A stretch of DNA of 64,000 bases from Grimontia kaedaensis (GCF_023746615.1 NZ_CP082275.1:1116001-1180000), one strand, 5' to 3'. Shown: positions 1-8,799, counted from the first letter of the stretch. The notes: generated from the letters alone by a model not told the origin. Numbers and translations are program-made.

Positions 1-1
1 C

Positions 2-580
2 ACCGATATCATGGAAACCTTTGGTGGTAGTGCGGCAGATATCGTTGTTGGTAACCAAGACAAGTTAGAAAACAACTTTGTCTATATGGTAGAAACGCCA
101 GTTGGCGTCACAGTGACATTGAATTATGTGGCTGCTGACGAAAAGGACAATGATTCTGCTGGTGGCTCTGTTTATTACAAGAGTACCATTGGCCTGGATA
201 TCGGTGCTGGTTACGTTTCAGGCGATCAGAGAACTGGGGCTGGCTTAGCCAGTGTTGAGGTCGACCAATATGACGTAGCTCTGTCTTATACCTTCGACGA
301 TTTCTACATTGGCGCTCTCTATGTTGCCGGTGAAGTTGATAACGTTGATATAGATGGTTACGAGGTTGCTCTGGCGTACAACATCAATGACTATGTCTTC
401 CGGTATGTCTTCAACTATCGCGATTCAGATAATGCTTCCCATGATGTCGACTACAACGCAATTGAAGGTGTTTACAACGTCACTGACAACTTTGTTGGCT
501 ATGCGGGTTATGAATTTAACCGCTTGGATGGCAAGCAAAACGATGACCAGCTGCAAGCCGGTATACGGTATAAGTTCTAA
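2..580 (+). CDS. Outer membrane porin, 3' part only
   Basis: The reading frame is already open at the left edge (first full codon at position 2), so the N-terminus and signal peptide lie outside the window. About 192 residues remain. They show the alternating polar/hydrophobic pattern of amphipathic beta strands, separated by Asp/Asn/Gly-rich turns, and end in Arg-Tyr-Lys-Phe. A terminal aromatic residue is the usual recognition signal for outer-membrane barrel assembly. This fits the C-terminal half of a Gram-negative general porin (OmpU/OmpC-like trimeric barrel) that lets small solutes cross the outer membrane. A strong terminator follows 16 bases after the stop. Which porin it is cannot be decided from this half. 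Confidence 0.85.
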   Translation, partial: TDIMETFGGSAADIVVGNQDKLENNFVYMVETPVGVTVTLNYVAADEKDNDSAGGSVYYKSTIGLDIGAGYVSGDQRTGAGLASVEVDQYDVALSYTFDDFYIGALYVAGEVDNVDIDGYEVALAYNINDYVFRYVFNYRDSDNASHDVDYNAIEGVYNVTDNFVGYAGYEFNRLDGKQNDDQLQAGIRYKF

Positions 581-596
581 TGGGTGAATGAAACCA

Positions 597-626
597 AAAA
601 GCGGAGCCTAATGGCTCCGCTTTTTT
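597..626 (+). terminator. Rho-independent terminator of the porin gene
   Basis: A perfect 8-bp stem (GCGGAGCC, loop TAAT, GGCTCCGC, 601-620) is followed by six T and preceded by an A run. It lies directly downstream of the porin stop codon. Confidence 0.9.
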
Positions 627-856
627 GGTTATTAAGCCTGCCCAGAAGCTCGAAGTTCAAGAGGGGAGATAAGCGAATGATTTCCTAGAAGGACAAAATG
701 GAAATCATGCAAGCTTTTGGTACGACAAAAAATGGCTCACTGCGTTGAGATACCACATTCAGGATTGCTTATAGCGATAACATCTTTTCTACTTTAACCC
801 GATGAATATAAACAAAAAATCTGAAGATTCAGGCTGTTTGGGTATCAAGGTTTGGT

Positions 857-1684
857 TTACGTTTGTTTCTCTTTTTGTGACAGTTCGCTACCACAAAACT
901 TACAAAAAACAGCGTCATTTTCGTGCCCTGGTTTAGAACAATTGGGGCAAAGCGTCGTTTGTCTTTGTGTCGTCATTTGTTGCCCCATTTGAGCGGTGAT
1001 AATGCCAGTGGGAACCGCAATGATGGAGTAACCCATCAGCATAGTTATCGAGGCCAATGCTTTGCCAATGTCTGTTTGGGGCACCAAATCGCCATATCCG
1101 ACCGTCGTCATGGTCACGATGGCCCAGTAAATACTGTAAGGAATGCTGGTAAATCCGCGCTCTGGACCTTCAATCACAAACATCAGAGAGCCAAAAATAG
1201 TCACCAATACCATTACCGCATAAAAGAAGATAAAGATTTTCCTGCTGGACGATTTTAGAGCAGCCAATAAGACGTTTGATTCTTCCAGATAGCGCATCAA
1301 TTTCAGAACCCGGAATATACGCAGTACCCGGAGCAATCGGACTGCCATCAGATAATTTGCGCCTGGGAAGAGCATGGCGATGTAGGTTGGGAGAATGGCA
1401 AGTAAATCGACGATGCCGTAAAAGCTCTTTGCATACGCCTTGGGGGCAGGGGAGCAGTACAGGCGCAGTGCATACTCTACGGTAAAGAAAAGAGTGAACC
1501 CCCACTCGATAGTGAAGAACCAATCCCCATATTTAGCCTGCATCTCGCCGACAGATTCGAGCATCAATACAGCGATTGACGCCAGAATGATAATGATGAG
1601 AGTAACGTCAAAGGTCTTTCCGGCGCGAGTTTCGGTGCCGAAAATGGTCGTGTAAAGGGACTCCTGAACAGCATTCCTGCTCAT
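857..1684 (-). CDS. Voltage-gated-type potassium channel with C-terminal zinc ribbon
   Basis: The 275-residue protein has the six-helix ion-channel plan. Helices S1-S3 span about residues 25-110. An S4-like helix around 115-131 has arginines at roughly every third position (RLLRVLRIFRVLKLMR), which is the pattern of a voltage sensor. A pore region carries the K+ selectivity filter TVGYGD at 194-199, followed by S6. The tail (about 246-268) has two Cys-x2-Cys pairs in the form of a zinc ribbon. Known relatives are bacterial Kv-type Ion_trans channels of the inner membrane, passing K+ in response to voltage. The start ATG at 1684 gives a clean N-terminus. It is transcribed alone; the neighbouring marC gene lies upstream on the same strand, 89 bases away. 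The zinc ribbon is an unusual addition and its role is unknown. Confidence 0.88.
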   Translation of the reverse strand: MSRNAVQESLYTTIFGTETRAGKTFDVTLIIIILASIAVLMLESVGEMQAKYGDWFFTIEWGFTLFFTVEYALRLYCSPAPKAYAKSFYGIVDLLAILPTYIAMLFPGANYLMAVRLLRVLRIFRVLKLMRYLEESNVLLAALKSSSRKIFIFFYAVMVLVTIFGSLMFVIEGPERGFTSIPYSIYWAIVTMTTVGYGDLVPQTDIGKALASITMLMGYSIIAVPTGIITAQMGQQMTTQRQTTLCPNCSKPGHENDAVFCKFCGSELSQKEKQT

Positions 1685-1773
1685 GCTAAGTGCTCTACGA
1701 AAGTATTTAGATATGAGAAGTTTAGCAGGAGAAGCCCGCTCGGGAGATGAGTGGGCTATGAAACAAGGAATGT

Positions 1774-2412
1774 TTAGCTTAGGCCAGGGAACAAGGCGCG
1801 AAGACCATTGGCAATAAATTCAATACCAAGGGCTGCCAGAATCAAACCCATTATACGGGTGATAACGTTGATACCTGTTTGGCCGAGGAATTTCACAATG
1901 GCTGGTGCGAGTCTTAGCAGACCCCATATGCCGGCTGCAAAGATGCAAATAGTGCCGATAAGACCAAGCGTATCCACAGAATTTGGATAGCGGCTCGCGT
2001 ATACAATTGTTGAGCTGATAGCACCAGGGCCAGCCAAAAGTGGCATTGCCAGCGGGACGACACCAATCTGCTCACGGCTGACAGATTCAGATTGTTCCTG
2101 CTTGTTTTGCTTATCTTCACCCAACTTACCGCTCATCATGGTGAAAGCGATACTCACCAGTAGCAGACCACCAGCAACACGGAAAGAGTCGAGAGAAATA
2201 CTGAAGAAATCCAGCAGTAACTGACCCGCCAATAATGAGACAACCAGAATAGCTGCCACGGCTAGACTTGCCGTATATGCAGTCTTGTTCCGTTCAACTG
2301 GATCCTGATGCGCTGTTAGCGACACAAAGATAGGCATGATGCCCAATGGGTTCACGGCTGCAAACAAACCAATGAAAAACTGAAAAAATATTACAAGTTC
2401 AATATTGTTCAT
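1774..2412 (-). CDS. MarC/YhgN family inner membrane protein
   Basis: A protein of about 212 residues with six predicted membrane helices and the conserved start region of the MarC family (FFQFFIGLFAAVNPLGIMPI) and a second NxxGI/GPGAISS-like segment (PLLAGPGAISSTIVYASRY). MarC/YhgN proteins are inner-membrane proteins of unproven function, once linked to antibiotic resistance and later disconnected from it. The ATG at 2412 starts MNNIEL; a TTG two codons upstream is also possible, and neither has a strong ribosome site. The gene is probably monocistronic. The family assignment is firm; the role is open. Confidence 0.85.
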   Translation of the reverse strand: MNNIELVIFFQFFIGLFAAVNPLGIMPIFVSLTAHQDPVERNKTAYTASLAVAAILVVSLLAGQLLLDFFSISLDSFRVAGGLLLVSIAFTMMSGKLGEDKQNKQEQSESVSREQIGVVPLAMPLLAGPGAISSTIVYASRYPNSVDTLGLIGTICIFAAGIWGLLRLAPAIVKFLGQTGINVITRIMGLILAALGIEFIANGLRALFPGLS

Positions 2413-2654
2413 TCCCAAACACTCGAAATCTGAGAAACGGAAGGATTAGATGTGGATCGCAAAAGTGCCAATCTTGAGCGCTAGTATAACGTCGAAAGAT
2501 GAAATGCCAATCAATACACTTCGGGTGAGGAAGAAATAATATGCCTCAGCCAAGAGGTCAGGTATTTCGGGCGATCTGAGCAATAAGTGTCCTAAATATA
2601 ATCGATTGGGAATGGCTGGAAACTTGGTTATACGCTGCCTTACTATTCTAACTA

Positions 2655-2670
2655 TGTGATTCCAGTCACG
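2655..2670. promoter_or_regulatory. CRP-like binding site upstream of adhE
   Basis: TGTGATTCCAGTCACG matches the CRP consensus TGTGA-N6-TCACA at nine of ten conserved positions. It lies about 350 bases upstream of the adhE start, between adhE and marC, so either gene could be the target. This is a sequence match only. Confidence 0.5.
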
Positions 2671-2850
2671 CTCGGAAATCTAAGAGGGACAGTATGAGTA
2701 AAAGAAGTTACACAGCTGTATGAGACACAATGCATATGTGTTACATTCACGTAGTTTCATTGTGGTTTTAGGCTTTCAAAACGTCGATTATAGCGTGATT
2801 CGATCGATTATTGACCGGTTGATGAAAAACGTAGTGAAATTTAATTACAA

Positions 2851-2864
2851 ATGATCCCGATCAA
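2851..2864. promoter_or_regulatory. FNR-like binding site upstream of adhE
   Basis: ATGATCCCGATCAA matches the FNR consensus TTGAT-N4-ATCAA at nine of ten conserved positions and lies about 155 bases upstream of the adhE start codon. FNR is the oxygen-sensing regulator of anaerobic metabolism, which suits a fermentation gene. This is a sequence match only. Confidence 0.6.
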
Positions 2865-3018
2865 TTTTCTGCTTTTCTGAAAATATATAATCAGTTTTGG
2901 AAGTTATTTACTAAATGCTTGCCAAAGCTCACTGAGGAAGTGTGACGCTTAGGTCTCGAAACAAACGAGCATGTAGTTACTAAATAATTTTCAAACTTTA
3001 GGTATGTAGGAGACAACT

Positions 3019-5727
3019 ATGCCTGTAACTAACGTAGCCGAACTCAACGCAATGGTTGAGCGCGTAAAAAAAGCGCAGAAAGAGTTTGCAACTTACTCTC
3101 AAGAGCAAGTAGACAAAATCTTCCGTGCTGCATCTTTGGCTGCTAACAACGCCCGTATTCCTCTGGCTCAACAAGCCGTTGCAGAATCTGGCATGGGTAT
3201 CGTCGAAGACAAAGTCATCAAAAACCACTTCGCTTCTGAATTTATCTACAACAAATACAAAGATGAAAAAACCTGCGGCATTTTGGAAGAAAACGACGAG
3301 TTCGGTACTTTCACTATCGCTGAGCCAGTAGGTATCATCTGTGGTATCGTTCCAACTACCAACCCGACCTCTACCGCGATCTTCAAATCTTTGATCTCTC
3401 TGAAGACCCGTAACGGTATTATCTTCTCACCACACCCACGTGCGAAAAACTCTACGAATGATGCCGCTAAACTGGTTCTGGACGCAGCAGTCGCAGCAGG
3501 CGCACCAAAAGACATCATCGGTTGGATTGACCAGCCTTCAGTAGAACTGTCTAACGCGCTGATGAAGCACGACGACATCAACCTGATCCTTGCAACGGGT
3601 GGCCCAGGCATGGTTAAAGCGGCTTACTCTTCTGGTAAACCAGCTATCGGCGTAGGTGCGGGTAACGTTCCTGTTGTTATCGACGAAACGGCTGACATCA
3701 AGCGTGCAGTTGCTTCTATCCTGATGTCTAAAACTTTCGATAACGGCGTAGTGTGTGCTTCTGAGCAGGCAGCGATTGTTGTTGACTCTGTATATGACGA
3801 AGTGAAAGAGCGTTTTGCTTCTCACAAAGGTTATGTACTGAGCAAAGATGAAGCAGACAAAGTACGTAAAGTACTGCTGATTGATGGTGCTCTAAACGCA
3901 AATATCGTTGGTCAGCCAGCTGCAGCCATTGCTGAAATGGCAGGCGTAACCGTTCCAGCTGATACCAAAGTACTGGTAGGTGAAGGTCTGCACAAAGTGT
4001 CTGTTGATGACGCATTCGCTCACGAAAAACTGTCTCCAACACTGGGTCTGTTCCGTGCTACGGATTTCGAAGACGCAGTAGCGCAAGCAGTCACCATGGT
4101 TGAAATCGGTGGTATCGGCCACACCTCTGGCCTATACACCAACCAAGACGTCAACCAAGATCGCATCAAATACTTCGGCGATAAGCTGAAAACCGCACGT
4201 ATTCTTGTGAACATCCCTACCACTCACGGTGGTATCGGTGACCTGTACAACTTCAACGTTGCACCATCACTGACTCTGGGTTGTGGTTCTTGGGGTGGTA
4301 ACTCAATCTCTGAGAACGTTGGTCCTAAGCACCTTATCAACAAGAAAACTGTAGCGAAGCGAGCTGAAAATATGCTGTGGCACAAACTACCGAAATCTAT
4401 CTACTTCCGTCGTGGCAGCCTGCCAATCGCACTGGGTGATCTGGAAGGTAAGAAACGCGCAATGGTTGTCACTGACCGCTTCCTGTTCAACAACGGTTAC
4501 TCAGACGAAGTTGTTGCCCTGCTGAAAGCACAAGGCATGGAAGTACAGACTTTCTTCGAAGTAGAAGCTGACCCAACACTGACAGTGGTAGAAAAAGGTG
4601 CTGCAGCAATGCAAAGCTTCCAGCCAGACGTGATTATCGCACTGGGCGGTGGTTCACCAATGGATGCTGCGAAGATCATGTGGGTAATGTACGAGCACCC
4701 AGAAACGCACTTCGAAGAACTGGCAATGCGCTTTATGGACATCCGTAAGCGTATCTACAAGTTCCCGAAAATGGGTAAGAAAGCGGAATTGGTATGTATT
4801 ACTACCACTTCAGGTACAGGTTCAGAAGTGACACCATTCGCCGTTGTAACTGACGACAAGACCGGTGCGAAATACCCATTGGCTGACTACGAACTGACGC
4901 CTCAAATGGCTATCGTAGATGCGAACTTGGTGATGAACATGCCTAAGTCGCTGACTGCATTCGGGGGTTACGACGCAGTAACTCACGCACTGGAAGCTTA
5001 CGTATCTGTTCTGGCGAACGAGTACTCTGACGGTCAGGCTCTTCAAGCACTGAAGATGCTGAAAGAATACCTGCCTTCTAGCTACGCGAACGGTGCAAAC
5101 GACCCAATCGCTCGTGAGAAAGTGCACAACGCAGCAACTATCGCTGGTATTGCGTTTGCGAACGCCTTCCTGGGTGTATGTCACTCAATGGCACACAAAA
5201 TCGGTGCTGAGTTCCACCTGCCACACGGCCTAGCGAACGCACTGCTGATTTCTAACGTTGTTCGTTACAACGCAAACGACAACCCAACGAAGCAAACTGC
5301 GTTCTCTCAGTACGACCGTCCACAAGCACGTCGTCGTTACGCAGAAGTGGCTGACCACCTCGGTCTGACTCAAGCGGGAGACCGCACTGCTCAGAAGATC
5401 CAACGTCTTCTGGCATGGTTGGACGAGCTGAAAGGCAACCTGGATATCCCAATGTCTATTCAGGAAGCGGGTGTGAAGGAAGCTGACTTCCTGGCGAAGA
5501 TTGATGAGCTAGCAGTTGAAGCGTTCGATGACCAGTGTACTGGTGCGAACCCACGCTACCCTCTGATCACTGAGCTGAAAGAAGTGCTGCTGGCATCTTA
5601 CTACGGTAAAGCATTCGTAGAAGGTGAGACTTTCGAAGGCACTACGGTTATCAAGAAAAGTGAAGACCGTAACGCTGCAGCCGCTAAACCAGCTGCGAAA
5701 GCAAAGAAAGAAGCTGCCAAAGCATAA
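3019..5727 (+). CDS. adhE: Bifunctional acetaldehyde-CoA/alcohol dehydrogenase AdhE
   Basis: AdhE reduces acetyl-CoA to acetaldehyde and then to ethanol with two NADH, regenerating NAD+ in fermentation. The 902-residue protein shows both halves. The N-terminal aldehyde dehydrogenase domain (about 1-440) carries the catalytic Cys246 in FDNGVVCASEQA. The C-terminal iron-dependent alcohol dehydrogenase (about 450-870) has the NAD-binding GGGSPMDAAK and the metal-binding histidines in HSMAHKIGAEFHLPHG. Length matches E. coli AdhE (891) with an extra Ala/Lys-rich tail. In E. coli the protein polymerises into spirosomes. The ribosome site GTAGGAGA precedes the ATG. Codon use is strongly biased to preferred codons, suggesting high expression. 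CRP- and FNR-like sites lie upstream and a terminator follows. Confidence 0.97.
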   Translation: MPVTNVAELNAMVERVKKAQKEFATYSQEQVDKIFRAASLAANNARIPLAQQAVAESGMGIVEDKVIKNHFASEFIYNKYKDEKTCGILEENDEFGTFTIAEPVGIICGIVPTTNPTSTAIFKSLISLKTRNGIIFSPHPRAKNSTNDAAKLVLDAAVAAGAPKDIIGWIDQPSVELSNALMKHDDINLILATGGPGMVKAAYSSGKPAIGVGAGNVPVVIDETADIKRAVASILMSKTFDNGVVCASEQAAIVVDSVYDEVKERFASHKGYVLSKDEADKVRKVLLIDGALNANIVGQPAAAIAEMAGVTVPADTKVLVGEGLHKVSVDDAFAHEKLSPTLGLFRATDFEDAVAQAVTMVEIGGIGHTSGLYTNQDVNQDRIKYFGDKLKTARILVNIPTTHGGIGDLYNFNVAPSLTLGCGSWGGNSISENVGPKHLINKKTVAKRAENMLWHKLPKSIYFRRGSLPIALGDLEGKKRAMVVTDRFLFNNGYSDEVVALLKAQGMEVQTFFEVEADPTLTVVEKGAAAMQSFQPDVIIALGGGSPMDAAKIMWVMYEHPETHFEELAMRFMDIRKRIYKFPKMGKKAELVCITTTSGTGSEVTPFAVVTDDKTGAKYPLADYELTPQMAIVDANLVMNMPKSLTAFGGYDAVTHALEAYVSVLANEYSDGQALQALKMLKEYLPSSYANGANDPIAREKVHNAATIAGIAFANAFLGVCHSMAHKIGAEFHLPHGLANALLISNVVRYNANDNPTKQTAFSQYDRPQARRRYAEVADHLGLTQAGDRTAQKIQRLLAWLDELKGNLDIPMSIQEAGVKEADFLAKIDELAVEAFDDQCTGANPRYPLITELKEVLLASYYGKAFVEGETFEGTTVIKKSEDRNAAAAKPAAKAKKEAAKA

Positions 5728-5750
5728 TTTCTGAATTAGAAATAAAGAGA

Positions 5751-5775
5751 AAGCCCGCGTAAGCGGGCTTTTTTA
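5751..5775 (+). terminator. Rho-independent terminator of adhE
   Basis: A perfect 8-bp stem AAGCCCGC / GCGGGCTT with loop GTAA is followed by a T run, 23 bases after the adhE stop. Confidence 0.9.
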
Positions 5776-5890
5776 TTGGCAGTGGCAAATACCCTTTTGA
5801 GGTGACAACTCCCTGACGATGGGACCTATCCAATCGCCTGGTATGCGGTCAAATCAAATTAACAGGGCATAGAAGCGGCTACGGCAAAAC

Positions 5891-5933
5891 TCACCGGCCG
5901 TTTAACTTGCTGCTTCTAAGATACGGCCGGTGA
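5891..5933 (-). terminator. Hairpin spanning the stop codon of the SDR-like gene
   Basis: TCACCGGCCGT (5891-5901) and ACGGCCGGTGA (5923-5933) form a perfect 11-bp inverted repeat. On the minus strand the RNA stem is followed by GTTTTG, so it may act as a weak terminator. One arm lies inside the last codons of the SDR-like gene and the stop codon is in the loop. Confidence 0.55.
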
Positions 5934-6588
5934 AACTGTCGTTTTCGACGATGTAAGCGGCACCATCAATCATGTCGTAGTTCACTGCAGGGGGATAGTG
6001 AACGTTACCTTCATCACTGTGGCGTAGCCTTGGCAATACGCCGCCTACTCGAATGTTAGCGTGTTCCAGCTCCTGGGCCCAGCTTCGGGTCAGGCCTTTG
6101 ATCACTGCGTTAGAGCTGTCAAAGGCTGGGGTAGTGTTATTGGGGGTGAGTACGCCGGGGATATTCACAATCACCCCCTTGCGCCCTTTATTCAGCATGT
6201 TGAATGCTGCGCCTCGTCCAAACAGGTACAAATTGGAAGCGACGTCTGCGATGGTGTCTTTTACAACATCGTTGGCTGCATCCTGACTGGCGAGCAGATT
6301 TGGTAAAGATCCGCCTTGCCAGTAGTTGATAAGTACATCCACAGCCCCCATTTCGCGATTCACTTCTTCAAAAAGGTAAGAAATGTTTTCTACACTGCGG
6401 TTGGCGAGGTAAAAAGAAAAACAAATTCCTCCGACTTGCAGGCACGATTCGTACGTTGACTGAAGTTGGTGAGAGTCCGTATCCACGAGAGCAACGCGGG
6501 CATTTAGCCTGCAAAAGTGTTCAGCCATAGCGCGACCTGTTGGAGTCCCTGCAGCTGTAATCACAATGACGGATTTAGCAATATCCAT
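5902..6588 (-). CDS. SDR-family protein with degenerate active site
   Basis: The 228-residue protein has the length and Rossmann fold pattern of short-chain dehydrogenases. There is a glycine-rich cofactor loop (TAAGTPTGRA, about 11-20), an acidic residue after the second strand (VALVDTD, 32-38) that would favour NAD(H), and the usual helices. The catalytic tetrad is missing, however. The NNAG segment reads LINYWQGG (86-93), the catalytic Ser region reads VNIPG (141-145), and Tyr-x3-Lys is replaced by Phe156-DSS-Asn160. It is therefore probably not an ordinary oxidoreductase; a binding, regulatory or structural role is possible. The frame is intact with no stop, so it is not simply decaying. 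Monocistronic, convergent with adhE. The fold assignment is good, the function unknown. Confidence 0.75.
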   Translation of the reverse strand: MDIAKSVIVITAAGTPTGRAMAEHFCRLNARVALVDTDSHQLQSTYESCLQVGGICFSFYLANRSVENISYLFEEVNREMGAVDVLINYWQGGSLPNLLASQDAANDVVKDTIADVASNLYLFGRGAAFNMLNKGRKGVIVNIPGVLTPNNTTPAFDSSNAVIKGLTRSWAQELEHANIRVGGVLPRLRHSDEGNVHYPPAVNYDMIDGAAYIVENDSFTGRILEAAS

Positions 6589-6855
6589 TGTCTGACCTTT
6601 CTATTTTATTTCCGACACACTTCATTGTTATACGACGATGACTAACAACTTATACCCAGCTTTTTAAGAGGCGGATAACAATCTTGGACCATGATCTACG
6701 AAAGTGGTGTGAATTTGTTCAAAAAAGGTTGTGCAAACTGTGTGCAAAATGATTTTTTTAGTAAGTGATCACAGTTTGATTTTTTGGGGTGGAAGAAGTT
6801 GAATTGATATGATGAGTGTGGTAGCGACTATTTTTATGGCAATAAAATCAATGGA

Positions 6856-7365
6856 TTATGCTTTAACATGCATTTCATTGAAGCGCTTCGCAGTTACCAA
6901 TTGGTTATATAAATTTACCGGATCTAATGCGGCAGTCTTGCCATTTTCGCTATCTAATTGTCTTCGTTGATGTCCTGACAAATTATGATAAACATCTTCA
7001 CCCAAATTGTGTGTTCCAATAGCAGGAAAATGTAGTGCAGAGGGGCTGACGCAATCATTGAGTTTTGCGCTCGCTAAACCCGCTTTCTGAAAGGCATCTG
7101 CCTGAGATTCGCAAAGCTCATAGTCCCTATCTTCAGCAATCAGACGAGTAGGCTCTGGAAGATCAAACGCTTTTCGAAGCTGCGCTTCTGTAATCTTTTC
7201 TGGATAAGGAGGATTGAGCGGCGTGGTTTCTGTTGCATCGCCAGAGAGCAGCGCCAGCATCAAAGCAAAATCTGAACGACGGCCCTGATACACAGCATGG
7301 TTGAGGTTTCCCCCTAGCTGTATATCTGTAATGAGTTGGGCTTTATCGAGCGCGTGAATTTGCAT
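6856..7365 (-). CDS. Uncharacterised protein
   Basis: I do not recognise this protein of about 169 residues. It is soluble-looking, with no signal peptide or membrane helix, and rich in Asn, Asp, Gln and His. Recognisable local features are a YQGRRSDFALMLALLSGDA segment near residue 35 and an HNLGEDVYHNLSGHQRRQ segment near 128. The ATG at 7365 is preferred because AGG lies at a normal distance upstream; an in-frame GTG eight codons earlier (7389) is the alternative. It sits downstream of metY on the same strand, but a terminator between them makes it a separate unit. The intact frame, biased composition and sensible start support a real gene. Confidence 0.6.
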   Translation of the reverse strand: MQIHALDKAQLITDIQLGGNLNHAVYQGRRSDFALMLALLSGDATETTPLNPPYPEKITEAQLRKAFDLPEPTRLIAEDRDYELCESQADAFQKAGLASAKLNDCVSPSALHFPAIGTHNLGEDVYHNLSGHQRRQLDSENGKTAALDPVNLYNQLVTAKRFNEMHVKA

Positions 7366-7483
7366 GTGAACCTGACTTTGACTTCTCACCCCCTATGTAT
7401 CGGTATTGCGACGTAATACTTTAATAAAAAAAAGGAAAAATCTTACTATTCAATGCGGAGCAACTTTGGGTGATCTTTTGCAC

Positions 7484-7513
7484 AAAAAAGCCCACCTTAC
7501 ACAAGGTGGGCTT
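7484..7513 (-). terminator. Rho-independent terminator of the O-acetylhomoserine sulfhydrylase gene
   Basis: An 11-bp perfect stem (AAGCCCACCTT / AAGGTGGGCTT, 7488-7513) lies 17 bases beyond the stop. It is followed on the minus strand by a run of T (six A on the plus strand). Confidence 0.9.
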
Positions 7514-7530
7514 GTTGGCGAAAACAGGAA

Positions 7531-8799
7531 TTAAGCGTTCAGCGCTTGCTCCAAATCCGCAATTATGTCGTCAATATGTTCGATACCGACAGACAAGCGG
7601 ATCATTTCCGGTGAAACGCCGGCTTGCGCCTGTTCTTCAACGCTCAATTGGCGGTGGGTTGTTGAAGCAGGGTGACAAGCCAGCGACTTCGCGTCACCGA
7701 TGTTCACCAAACGCTTGAACAGACCCAGTGCATCATAGAAGCGGACACCTGCGTCGTAACCGTCTTTCAGGCCAAAAGAAAGGATTGCTGAAGGTTTACC
7801 GTCCATGTATTTCTGCGCCAGTTCATGGTGCTCAGATTCTGGCAGACCGGCGTAACTTACCCAGCTCACTTTCTCGTGGCCCTTAAGGTATTCGGCAACT
7901 TTCATTGCATTCTCTACGTGACGCTCCATGCGAAGTGGCAGGGTTTCCAAACCTTGCATCAACATAAAGGCATTCATAGGCGATAGCGCGGCACCTGTGT
8001 TGCGCAGCGGTACGGTGCGTGCGCGGCCGATAAAGGCAGCTTCACCAAACGCTTCCGTGTATACCACACCGTGATAAGAAGGCTCTGGCTGGTTCAGCAC
8101 AGGAAAACGTTCTTTGTGTTGTGCCCAGGGAAACTTACCTGAATCAACAATCACACCGCCCAGTGTAGTGCCGTGACCACCAATGTATTTGGTTAGAGAA
8201 TGAACTACGATATCTGCGCCATGTTCGATTGGCTTACAAAGCACAGGGGTAGCGACTGTGTTATCCACGATAACCGGCACGCCTTTCGCGTGAGCCAGTT
8301 CTGCCACTCGCCCAATATCGACAATGTTACCCGCAGGGTTACCGATACTTTCACAGTAAACGGCTTTGGTGTTGTCATCGATAAGTTCAGCCAGCGATTC
8401 AGGACTGTCGTCTTTAGCGAATTTCACTTCAATGCCTTGCTTCGGCAGCATATGCGCGAAAAGGGTGTAAGTGCCGCCGTAGAGTTGTGGTGTTGAAACA
8501 ATATTGTCGCCAGCTTCTGCCAGTGTCAGGATCGCGTAGTTAATCGCCGCACTACCTGCACTCACAACCAGTGACGCTAAACCACCTTCCAACGCAGCCA
8601 TGCGTTGTTCCAGTACATCATTGGTTGGGTTCATAATACGGGTGTAAATATTCCCAGGGACTTCAAGGTTGAACAGATCCGCGCCGTGTTGCGCGCTGTC
8701 AAATTCATAGGCGACGGTTTGGTAGATCGGTGTTGCTACCGACTTTGTCGTTGGATCCGTCTGATAGCCAGCGTGGATCGAGAGAGTTTCGTCTTTCAT
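7531..8799 (-). CDS. metY: O-acetylhomoserine sulfhydrylase (aminocarboxypropyltransferase)
   Basis: The 422-residue protein belongs to the Cys/Met-metabolism PLP-dependent family. It begins with the typical ETLSIHAGYQ-D segment and has the YTRIMNPTND substrate/PLP region near 52-61. The PLP lysine is Lys204 in SLTKYIGGHGT. The long insert after the active site (IVDSGKFPW...) and the overall length separate MetY-type enzymes from the shorter MetB/MetC/MetZ. MetY makes homocysteine or methionine from O-acetylhomoserine and sulfide or methanethiol in the cytoplasm. AGGA stands just before the ATG. It is transcribed divergently from a GGDEF gene and ends at a strong terminator. No clear MetJ or SAM-riboswitch element was seen in the 227-base upstream region. 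Confidence 0.92.
   Translation of the reverse strand: MKDETLSIHAGYQTDPTTKSVATPIYQTVAYEFDSAQHGADLFNLEVPGNIYTRIMNPTNDVLEQRMAALEGGLASLVVSAGSAAINYAILTLAEAGDNIVSTPQLYGGTYTLFAHMLPKQGIEVKFAKDDSPESLAELIDDNTKAVYCESIGNPAGNIVDIGRVAELAHAKGVPVIVDNTVATPVLCKPIEHGADIVVHSLTKYIGGHGTTLGGVIVDSGKFPWAQHKERFPVLNQPEPSYHGVVYTEAFGEAAFIGRARTVPLRNTGAALSPMNAFMLMQGLETLPLRMERHVENAMKVAEYLKGHEKVSWVSYAGLPESEHHELAQKYMDGKPSAILSFGLKDGYDAGVRFYDALGLFKRLVNIGDAKSLACHPASTTHRQLSVEEQAQAGVSPEMIRLSVGIEHIDDIIADLEQALNA

Larger units (their letters stand above)
2413..3018. other. Long regulatory intergenic region upstream of adhE
   Basis: About 600 bases without a credible gene separate the divergent marC and adhE. The region is AT-rich towards adhE and holds a CRP-like and an FNR-like palindrome (listed separately). 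A long 5' region fits the multi-signal control known for adhE in other enteric and Vibrio-type bacteria. No riboswitch or small-RNA gene was recognised. Confidence 0.6.

Noticed and set aside
1733..1757. Terminator of marC (AGCCCGCTC/GAGTGGGCT)
   Set aside because: The stem needs a G-T pair and there is no T run following it on the minus strand.
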